A DNA stretch of 7,238 bases from positions 1 through 7,238 of the forward strand of contig JBBSJP010000089.1 of the NCBI GenBank assembly GCA_038257155.1, written 5' to 3'. The position numbers were made by a program, and so were the translations under genes. The DNA comes from JANJTY01 sp038257155. Its GTDB lineage: Bacteria; Pseudomonadota; Gammaproteobacteria; Xanthomonadales; Xanthomonadaceae. Below are positions 1 to 5,163 of the stretch, piece by piece. Each line of letters begins with the position of its first letter. The stretch's first letter is position 1. The notes beneath the pieces were generated by a model, which saw only the letters and a list, made by a program, of their open reading frames with translations, had not been told where the DNA came from and searched no databases.

Positions 1-159
1 AGATCCGATAGGCGGCCCGGCAGCAAATGACCCATCTAGGCTCGGGGACGACGGTCCCCACTTGTGAAGCCGAATATACGTTAGCGTTGATCCCCCACCC
101 AAAGAGCTTGCGCTAGAGGAGGAGTCCATATACGCCCTCCAGCAGGGTAAATGGCTTGT
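1..159. other. Gene-free left edge, no coding region recognised
   Basis: I see no convincing gene in these bases. The only structures are a small perfect hairpin (44-59) and a half copy of the REP-like repeat (129-144, TATACGCCCTCCAGCA), which matches 203-218 at 14 of 16 positions. A purine-rich stretch near 115-124 resembles a ribosome-binding site but is followed by no plausible start and reading frame. The region probably lies between the end of the nucleoside permease gene and an unseen neighbour to the left. Confidence 0.6.
44..59. other. Short perfect inverted repeat
   Basis: GGGGAC (44-49) and GTCCCC (54-59) form a 6-bp perfect stem around the loop GACG. No run of T follows on either strand, so it is not a canonical intrinsic terminator. 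It could be the decayed end of an unseen upstream transcript or part of the local palindrome cluster. Confidence 0.4.
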
Positions 160-181
160 GGAGGGCGGATCTTGATCCGCC
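160..181 (+). repeat. REP-like palindromic repeat, copy 1
   Basis: The core GGCGGATC-TT-GATCCGCC (164-181) is a perfect 8-bp-arm palindrome preceded by GGAG. The 19 bases at 163-181 recur exactly at 6804-6822, directly after the amidohydrolase gene. An inverted, slightly diverged copy lies at 193-214. The pair sits just beyond the stop codon of the nucleoside permease gene, the usual place for REP elements, where they can protect mRNA 3' ends or act as weak terminators. Confidence 0.8.
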
Positions 182-192
182 ATTGTCGCGGC

Positions 193-214
193 GGCGTATC
201 AATATCCGCCCTCC
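193..214 (-). repeat. REP-like palindromic repeat, copy 2 (inverted)
   Basis: Read on the minus strand, this 22-bp segment matches the 160-181 repeat at 20 of 22 positions; the two differences are symmetric changes in the stem (GGAT-A-TTGAT-A-CGCC). Together with copy 1 it forms a head-to-head pair whose outer arms GGAGGGCGGAT (160-170) and ATCCGCCCTCC (204-214) are perfectly complementary. The arrangement is BIME-like. It ends 20 bp from the stop codon of the nucleoside permease gene and would be in its 3' untranslated region. Confidence 0.75.
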
Positions 215-234
215 AACAACAACGGTCGCCGTCA

Positions 235-1497
235 TCACAGCCCACTCAGCACGCCGGCAATGGTGGCGGTCATGAAGGTCGCCAGCGAACCGCCCAGCAC
301 TGCCTTCAAACCGAACTTGGCCAGCTCCGAGCGGCGCTCCGGGGCGATGCCGCCGATGCCGCCGATCTGGATCGCGATGCTGCTGAAATTCGCGAAGCCG
401 CACAGCGCGTAGGTCGCGATCAGGCGGCCCTTGTCGGTCAGCTCGCCCTGCACGTCGGCCAGCTGCAGGTAGGCCACGAACTCGTTGAGCACGACCTTGG
501 TGCCGATCAGGCCGCCCACGGTGATCGCATCGGCCCAGGGCACGCCGATGATCCAGGCGATCGGCGCGAACACGTAGCCGAAGATCGTTGAAAGGTTAAG
601 CGGGCGGCCAAGCCATTCATTGGCGCCGCTGACCTCGCCCAGCCAGGCGATTGGCGCATCGACCAGTGCGATCAATGCAATGAAGGCGAGCAGCATGGCG
701 CCGACGTTCAGTGCCAGACGCAGGCCATCGGCGGCACCGGCGGCGGCCGCGTCGATCACGTTGGCGGTGGTCTTCTCGACCTCCATGCGCACCGTGCCGA
801 GGGTGAGCGGCACGTCGACTTCCGGGCAGAGGATTTTGGCAATCACCAGGGTGGCTGGCGCGGCCATGATGCTGGCAGTGATCAGGTGCTTGGCGTAGAT
901 CGCCTGCTGCGCCGGATCGTCGCCGCCCAGCATCATCACGTAGGCGCCCAGCACGCCACCGGCGATGGTGGCCATGCCACCGACCATCAGGGTAAGCAGC
1001 TCGGAGCGCGTCATGCCCAGGATGTAGGGCTTCACCACCAGCGGCGCCTCGGTCTGGCCAATGAAGGCGTTGGCGCAGACCGACAGGGTCTCGGCACCCG
1101 AGACCTTCATCAGCTTGGTGATCACCCAGGCCATGCCCTTGACGATCACCTGCATCACATTCAGGTGATACAGCACGCTCATGAAGGCGGCAAAAAAGAT
1201 GATCGTCGGCAGCACCTGGAAGGCGAAGATGAAGCCGAACTTGTCGGGCTTGGCAAAGTCGCCAAAGATGAAGCTGGCACCCTGGGTGGTGAAACCGAGC
1301 AGCTTGACGAAGCCCTCGCTCAGCCCGCCGAAGATCGCCGCGCCAAAGGGCGTGAGCAGCACGAACATCGCGAACACGATCTGCAGGCCGACACCGGTCG
1401 CCACCAGGCGCCAGTCGACCTTGCTGCGGTTTTCCGAAAACGCCCAGGCGATGGCCAGCAGGGTGGAAAGGCCCAGCAGGCCAAAAAGAATGCTCAC
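235..1497 (-). CDS. nupC: CNT-family concentrative nucleoside transporter
   Basis: This inner-membrane permease imports nucleosides by cation symport (Na+ or H+) and feeds the salvage pathways. The 420-residue product has the usual length for bacterial CNT proteins. It shows the family signatures in order: an N-terminal membrane segment pair (about residues 4-20 and 31-50), GQTEAP at 147-152, GTKVVLNEF at 332-340, and GFANFSSIAIQIGGIGG from residue 367. By analogy with the Vibrio cholerae CNT structure, GQTE, Glu339, Asn370 and Ser373 correspond to nucleoside- and sodium-binding positions; all are present, so the protein should be functional. The start is GTG, supported by GGGGAG 10 bases upstream and by the normal N-terminal length. 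It lies 79 bp downstream of the cation exporter gene on the same strand but has its own candidate promoter. The symbol is used in the family sense; the exact substrate range cannot be read from the sequence. Confidence 0.93.
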   Translation of the reverse strand: MSILFGLLGLSTLLAIAWAFSENRSKVDWRLVATGVGLQIVFAMFVLLTPFGAAIFGGLSEGFVKLLGFTTQGASFIFGDFAKPDKFGFIFAFQVLPTIIFFAAFMSVLYHLNVMQVIVKGMAWVITKLMKVSGAETLSVCANAFIGQTEAPLVVKPYILGMTRSELLTLMVGGMATIAGGVLGAYVMMLGGDDPAQQAIYAKHLITASIMAAPATLVIAKILCPEVDVPLTLGTVRMEVEKTTANVIDAAAAGAADGLRLALNVGAMLLAFIALIALVDAPIAWLGEVSGANEWLGRPLNLSTIFGYVFAPIAWIIGVPWADAITVGGLIGTKVVLNEFVAYLQLADVQGELTDKGRLIATYALCGFANFSSIAIQIGGIGGIAPERRSELAKFGLKAVLGGSLATFMTATIAGVLSGL

Positions 1498-1507
1498 AGT
1501 GGTGCCG

Positions 1508-1513
1508 CTCCCC
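1508..1513 (-). promoter_or_regulatory. Ribosome-binding site of the GTG-started nucleoside permease
   Basis: On the minus strand GGGGAG lies 10 bases before the GTG at 1497-1495. No better start codon is placed near this site, so it supports the non-ATG start. Confidence 0.6.
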
Positions 1514-1529
1514 AGCGAATGATCGGGCG

Positions 1530-1558
1530 AGCGTAGGGGAGGGCGGCGCGGGCCGCAA
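1530..1558 (-). promoter_or_regulatory. Candidate sigma70-type promoter for the nucleoside permease
   Basis: Reading the minus strand, TTGCGG (1558-1553) and TACGCT (1535-1530) are separated by exactly 17 bases. Each hexamer matches the consensus at three of six positions, including the most conserved bases (TTG; TA and final T). Transcription would begin near 1523 and give a leader of about 25 bases containing the ribosome-binding site. If real, the permease can be expressed independently of the exporter gene upstream. Confidence 0.4.
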
Positions 1559-1576
1559 GCGGGCAGCTTGGCCGGA

Positions 1577-3049
1577 TCAGTCTTCGCAGGCGGCGATTTC
1601 GTTGACGTGGGCGCCGAAGTCAGGTGCAGTGAACAGGGGGCGGGGTACGTACTCTGCGAAATGAACCCGCTGCAGGGAGTCAGCGCGCGCCTCGGCGGAC
1701 GCCTCTTGCTGTGGGGTGAGCGGGTGGCGCGGTGGTTGCACCCGATTCAAGGTGCCAATTCGATATAGCAGCAACTTCAGGGCATGCGCCTCCACTGGGT
1801 CATCAGGAATGAGGATGCCGAGAATGCTGTGATCGTCCTGAAGTGCCAGCCAGAGGAACAAGGCGGCCTCAGGGCTGCCGGCCGCCAGTGCTGCGCGAAT
1901 CATGTCAGGCGCGCGGTCGCGATAAAGAACCGGGCGCTCCGGATAAAGCACGAACTCATTTGCGTTGAACCCTTGGCCATCGGCAAATTCGGCCATCGAG
2001 AGAAGGTGGCCAGCCTCGGCTGCGCGCAGCAGGTAGTCGAATCGGCGATCGATATGCGCCGGGGTGATGCCCGCACATACAATGTGGCCCATGTTCCGAT
2101 CGGTTTCGAATTGCTCGGCTGACTTGGCCATTTCCTGCGCCTGCGGATCATTTTCATCAAGGCTTGCGGCAGCTTCAATCAGGTGCTGGACTGAAGCGTC
2201 ACCGAACCTCATCCGGTTGCAACGCCGCAATTCGCGCGCCAGGCGACAGCCTGCGCGACCGTCGCCCGATGCAAGACGTGCCTCGAGTTCGGGCAGGATA
2301 TCGAGCAAGGGTGTGTCGAACGGCGGCAATGGTTCGGGGACTGATTGACGGATCCTTGCCGCGCCAGGAGTCGGTGCCGCAGGCGCCGCGTCGATATCCG
2401 AATCTGCCACTGCCGGCATGAACTGCTTGCTTGCAACGGATTCTCTTCCTTGCTGGATTTCTGGCGCTACGCTCGGTGCTTCGCCAGCTGGCCGCAGCAG
2501 CACCCAAACCGCCAGCCCCGCAAACAGCGCGGCACTGGCCCAGCGCGCCGCCTTGAGCGGCAGTTTGGCGGCGAAACGGCTACCCAGCAGCACTACCGGT
2601 ACATTCGCCAGCAGCATGCCGGCGGTGGTGCCCAGTACGACTTGCCACAGTGGCGAGTACTGCGCGGCCAGCACCACGGTGGCGATCTGGGTCTTGTCGC
2701 CAATCTCGACCAGGAAGAACACCACGGTCGTGGCCAGGAAGGGACCAAAGCGCGGCGCTTTGGCCTCACCTTCTTCAAGCCTGTCGGGCACCAGCGCCCA
2801 GATTGCAACGGCGAGAAAGCTGCCAGCGATCAGCCAGCGCGCCAGTTCGGGCGAGATCCATTGCCCGGCCAGCGCGCCCAGCCAGCCGGCCAGGGCGTGG
2901 TTGGCCAGCGTGGCAACAAGGATGCCGGCGATGATCGGCCAGGGTTTGCGATAGCGTGCTGCCAGTACCAGCGCGAGCAACTGGGTCTTGTCGCCGATCT
3001 CGGCGAGCGCCACGACCAGGGTTGAAACGGTGAGGGCGGTGAATGACAT
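1577..3049 (-). CDS. UPF0016/Gdt1-type cation exporter fused to a periplasmic helical-repeat domain
   Basis: Residues 1-187 form a complete UPF0016 (Gdt1/TMEM165/MneA) transporter: six predicted membrane helices (about 6-30, 36-60, 68-88, 102-128, 135-157, 166-186) in two repeats, each carrying the ion-binding signature EIGDKTQ (17-23 and 115-121). Characterised relatives move Mn2+ or Ca2+ out of the cytosol. Standard bacterial members end near residue 190, but this one continues to 490. After a Pro/Ala-rich linker (about 188-255) comes a soluble, helix-rich region with Sel1/TPR-like phrases (ACRLARELRRC style, RAAEAGHLLSMAEFADG, AALAAGSPEAALFLWLAL) and four cysteines; the membrane half has none. 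Positively charged loops (R32/R34/K35; R158/K162/K166/R169) place odd loops inside, so both termini and the extra domain should be periplasmic. The ATG start at 3049 fits the family N-terminus; GGAA 4 bases before it is a weak ribosome site. The function of the added domain is unknown to me. Confidence 0.87.
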   Translation of the reverse strand: MSFTALTVSTLVVALAEIGDKTQLLALVLAARYRKPWPIIAGILVATLANHALAGWLGALAGQWISPELARWLIAGSFLAVAIWALVPDRLEEGEAKAPRFGPFLATTVVFFLVEIGDKTQIATVVLAAQYSPLWQVVLGTTAGMLLANVPVVLLGSRFAAKLPLKAARWASAALFAGLAVWVLLRPAGEAPSVAPEIQQGRESVASKQFMPAVADSDIDAAPAAPTPGAARIRQSVPEPLPPFDTPLLDILPELEARLASGDGRAGCRLARELRRCNRMRFGDASVQHLIEAAASLDENDPQAQEMAKSAEQFETDRNMGHIVCAGITPAHIDRRFDYLLRAAEAGHLLSMAEFADGQGFNANEFVLYPERPVLYRDRAPDMIRAALAAGSPEAALFLWLALQDDHSILGILIPDDPVEAHALKLLLYRIGTLNRVQPPRHPLTPQQEASAEARADSLQRVHFAEYVPRPLFTAPDFGAHVNEIAACED

Positions 3050-3096
3050 GCAGTTCCGTCAGGCAGGTGAACGGCGCCGACTAAGGGCGCGCGTGC

Positions 3097-3119
3097 AGTG
3101 TAGGGCAGTGCGAACTGCC
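3097..3119 (-). promoter_or_regulatory. Candidate -10 box with adjacent inverted repeat (possible operator) before the exporter gene
   Basis: On the minus strand a -10-like TACACT lies at 3102-3097. Immediately upstream, 3104-3119 is a perfect inverted repeat GGCAGT-TCGC-ACTGCC (6-bp arms, 4-base centre), filling the space where the -35/-10 spacer would be. The -35 position (GTGGTC) is poor, which would fit a regulated promoter. A repressor or activator bound here could control the exporter and possibly the divergent osmC. No known regulator consensus is recognised. Confidence 0.35.
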
Positions 3120-3199
3120 GACCACTCGCACCGAACCCAGTTGCAGGCCACGAATCGGGCGTGCAGCATGCAGTCTTACCCCACGCTGGAGCATGCGCC

Positions 3200-3634
3200 A
3201 TGGGCTTTACTCGTTTCGCCGCCGCCCACTGGGAAGGCGACCTCAAGACTGGACTGGGCCGCATGAGCACGCCACAGAGCGGCCTGTTCACGGATCAGCG
3301 CTATTCCTTCAACACCCGCTTTGGTGACGAAAAGGGCACCAATCCGGAGGAGCTTCTGGCCGCGGCCCATGCCGGCTGTTTCAGCATGGCGCTGGCTTTC
3401 ATGTTGCAGAACGCCGGCTTCACGGCCAGTCGCATCGACACCCGCGCCGAGGTGAAGATGGAACTGGGCACGGCCGGCCCCTCTGCCGTGGCCGTGGTCC
3501 TGAAGGTGAAGGCCAGCGTGCCCGACATCGATGCCGAACAGTTCGCAACGATCGCCGACAACGCCAAGGCCAACTGCGTGATCTCGCGTGCACTGTCCTT
3601 GCCGGTGACTATGGAAGCCGAATTGCTTGGCTGA
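3200..3634 (+). CDS. osmC: OsmC-type organic hydroperoxide reductase
   Basis: This cytoplasmic thiol peroxidase reduces organic hydroperoxides through a cysteine pair, and in other bacteria is induced by osmotic or stationary-phase stress. The product is 144 residues, matching the usual 140-145. It opens with the OsmC-subfamily signature AHWEGDLKTGLG (9-20), followed by the Arg of NTRF (residue 40), KGTNPEELLAAAHAGCFSMAL with peroxidatic Cys60 and Glu50/51, and resolving Cys126 in KANCVISRAL. The HWEGD...STPQSG pattern points to OsmC rather than Ohr. An ATG at 3161 is in frame, but the ATG at 3200 fits the family N-terminus and has GGAG 8 bases upstream, so it is preferred. It is divergent from the cation exporter gene and overlaps the next gene by 8 bp. 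All key residues are present. Confidence 0.93.
   Translation: MGFTRFAAAHWEGDLKTGLGRMSTPQSGLFTDQRYSFNTRFGDEKGTNPEELLAAAHAGCFSMALAFMLQNAGFTASRIDTRAEVKMELGTAGPSAVAVVLKVKASVPDIDAEQFATIADNAKANCVISRALSLPVTMEAELLG
3613..3617 (+). promoter_or_regulatory. Ribosome-binding site inside osmC that sets the TTG start of the hydrolase
   Basis: GGAAG within the last codons of osmC lies 9 bases before the TTG at 3627. The hydrolase frame is closed by a stop at 3606-3608, so the start must lie downstream of that. This site and the position of the HGAGGG motif make TTG 3627 the only good choice. Confidence 0.6.
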
Positions 3635-4343
3635 ATGCCTGCTGCTGCATGGCGCTGGCGGTGGTGCCTGGGAATGGCAACTATGGCGCGGCGTGCTGCA
3701 GAGCGAAGGCGTCCACTGCCGCGCTACCGACCTCATCGCCGGCGATGCAGGATGGCTCAGCACCGGGTTTGATGACTATCTGCGACAGGCGCGCGCCGAC
3801 TATCACCGGGTTCTGGACACGCAGCAGCCGGTGCTGCTGATCGGTGCCAGCCTGGGCGGACTGCTGGCCCTGATGCTGGCGAGCGAAGCACCGCCCAGTG
3901 CGCTGGTGCTGATCAATTCCCTGCCGCCAGCACCGCTGCATGCCGAGCTGCCAGAAAGACACTGGCCAGACCTGGTGCCCTGGGGGCGCGAGCGCAGCCT
4001 GGCGGGCACGCGCCGCAGCCTGTTCGACGCCGATGATGCGACCTGCCTGGATGCCTTTCGGCGTTGGCGGGATGAATCGGGCTTGGTACTGCGCCAGGCG
4101 GCCGGCGGGATCGACATTCCGCCGCCTGCTTGTCCGGTGCTCTTGTGGGCATCGGAGGCCGATGCGGACGTGCCGGTCGAGCTCAGCCAAGGACTTGCGC
4201 GGCAACTGGGCGCCGAGCTGCGACTGATTCCCGGCGCCAGCCATGTCGGGCCATTGCTGGGCCGCAGTGCCGCGGGTTGCGCACGTCAGACGGTCGCCTG
4301 GCTGAACACGAGAGTCGGGTTAAGAGCCGATTCACCCCACTGA
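3627..4343 (+). CDS. Alpha/beta hydrolase, TTG start, translationally coupled to osmC
   Basis: This is a single-domain serine hydrolase of the alpha/beta fold, 238 residues, predicted cytoplasmic because no signal peptide or membrane segment is seen. The catalytic elements are complete: oxyanion-hole motif LLLHGAGGGAWEW (5-17), nucleophile elbow GASLGG with Ser75, acid Asp181 in ASEADADVP, and His206 in PGASHVG. The first beta strands are short, as expected if the protein starts a few residues before HGxGG, which agrees with the TTG start. Its first 8 bases overlap the osmC 3' end, so translation is probably coupled and the two are one operon. The substrate cannot be told from sequence; members of this broad family include esterases, lactonases and thioesterases. 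The pairing might reflect handling of lipid or ester peroxidation products, but that is only a guess. Confidence 0.85.
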   Translation: MAECLLLHGAGGGAWEWQLWRGVLQSEGVHCRATDLIAGDAGWLSTGFDDYLRQARADYHRVLDTQQPVLLIGASLGGLLALMLASEAPPSALVLINSLPPAPLHAELPERHWPDLVPWGRERSLAGTRRSLFDADDATCLDAFRRWRDESGLVLRQAAGGIDIPPPACPVLLWASEADADVPVELSQGLARQLGAELRLIPGASHVGPLLGRSAAGCARQTVAWLNTRVGLRADSPH

Positions 4344-4392
4344 TCCTAATGTCTGCCGCAGGGTCCACTGTCGGGCCGCGCCGGAGAGTGCC

Positions 4393-4947
4393 ATGAGCCG
4401 TTGGGTTTCCACAGTTTCGTCGGCCAGCGCCTTGCTGCTGGCGTTTGGCCTTGCCTCCCCCAGCGCCGAGGCCAGCGGCACCGTGTTCGGCACGGTGCTG
4501 CAGGTCGATCCGATCATCGAGCGGGTCGACGTGCCGACAGCCAGCGAAGAGTGCTTCGAACAGCCGGTGCGGTATCGCGAACCACCGGTGTATCGCAGCG
4601 CACGACACGACCGTGCGCCGGCGATCCTCGGCGCAATCGTCGGTGGCGTCATCGGCAACCAGTTTGGGCGGGGCGGCGGACGTGACGTGGCAACCGCCGC
4701 CGGTGCGGCGCTGGGTTACGCATCGGTGCGCGACTCGCAGCACTACCAGGGCGGTTACTACCGCAGCGGCAGGGAATACACCCGCTATGAAGAGCGCTGT
4801 GTGGTGCGCAATCAGTATCGCGAGGAAGAGCAGGTCACCGGCTATGACGTGACCTACGAATACCAGGGCGAAACCTACCGCACGGTCACCGACTACCACC
4901 CCGGCGACAGTATCGAACTGATCGTGGATGTGCGTCCGGCGCGCTGA
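4393..4947 (+). CDS. Secreted glycine-zipper 2TM-domain protein
   Basis: The 184-residue product begins with a signal peptide (positive SRW, hydrophobic core about 8-21, likely cut after PSAEA at residue 27), so it should reach the periplasm or outer membrane. Residues 77-112 form a glycine zipper (AILGAIVGGVIGNQFGRGGGRDVATAAGAALGYASV) of the Rick_17kDa/glycine-zipper_2TM type, which packs in membranes. No lipobox cysteine is present. Two cysteines, Cys54 and Cys136, flank the zipper and could form a disulfide. The C-terminus (about 134-182) has the Tyr/Val-rich strands and the Pro-Gly turn common in these envelope proteins. The ATG follows GGAGAG by 4 bases. It starts 49 bp after the hydrolase gene and is followed by a strong terminator. 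The cellular role of this family is poorly defined; envelope integrity is the usual suggestion. Confidence 0.85.
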   Translation: MSRWVSTVSSASALLLAFGLASPSAEASGTVFGTVLQVDPIIERVDVPTASEECFEQPVRYREPPVYRSARHDRAPAILGAIVGGVIGNQFGRGGGRDVATAAGAALGYASVRDSQHYQGGYYRSGREYTRYEERCVVRNQYREEEQVTGYDVTYEYQGETYRTVTDYHPGDSIELIVDVRPAR

Positions 4948-4976
4948 GCGGCGCGGTTGCCTGCAAAGGAAAAGCG

Positions 4977-5004
4977 AAGGGGCCTGCGGGCCCCTTGTCG
5001 TTTT
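4977..5004 (+). terminator. Intrinsic terminator after the glycine-zipper gene
   Basis: An 8-bp perfect GC-rich stem, AAGGGGCC (4977-4984) and GGCCCCTT (4989-4996), closes the loop TGCG. TGTCG and TTTT follow at 4997-5004. A matching AAAA at 4970-4973 could pair with the TTTT, so the structure may also work on the other strand. It ends the osmC/hydrolase/glycine-zipper transcript, about 30 bp past the last stop codon. Confidence 0.8.
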
Positions 5005-5106
5005 CCGCAATTCCCGTCGGCATTCCAAAAGCAAGACGCCTCGCCAGGTTCCCGCTTGCAGGGCGAGCGGTGCTGCGTCATTGCACGCGACGATCCCGCC
5101 GAGCGC

Positions 5107-5135
5107 TTGTTGTAAGTCGCGCCGCTCTGCATAGT
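5107..5135 (+). promoter_or_regulatory. Candidate sigma70-type promoter for the amidohydrolase
   Basis: TTGTTG (5107-5112) and CATAGT (5130-5135) are separated by exactly 17 bases, matching consensus at 3 and 4 of 6 positions. Transcription would begin near 5142, leaving a leader of about 22 bases with GGAG at 5152-5155. The position between a terminator and a gene start strengthens the call. The -10 lies within a small palindrome, CTGCA-TAG-TGCAG (5127-5139), which might be a regulator site. Confidence 0.45.
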
Positions 5136-5163
5136 GCAGCCCGGTTCCAATGGAGTTGCCGCG

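Noticed and set aside
113..403. A 96-codon minus-strand frame running from the permease gene into the left repeats
   Set aside because: Half of it is an out-of-frame reading of the permease 3' end and the rest translates the REP palindromes (GGRILIRR, GGSRSALH), a common spurious signature.
617..1558. Long alternative frames over the nucleoside permease on both strands
   Set aside because: They translate to Arg/His/Gly-rich sequence with no membrane segments, as expected for shadows of a GC-rich gene that is itself clearly recognised.
3050..3199. A manganese-sensing yybP-ykoY riboswitch before the exporter gene
   Set aside because: Such riboswitches often precede Mn exporters, so I looked on the minus strand, but I could not find the conserved GGGGAGUAG-like and paired core segments, and the leader after the candidate -10 box is only about 47 bases.
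3161..3199. A longer start for osmC at the ATG at 3161
   Set aside because: The extra 13 residues do not resemble any OsmC N-terminus, while the ATG at 3200 has a well-placed GGAG and yields the standard length.
5134..5163. An upstream in-frame ATG at 5134 for the amidohydrolase
   Set aside because: It lies inside the candidate -10 box and would bury the signal peptide behind ten residues; the ATG at 5164 has GGAG 8 bases before it.
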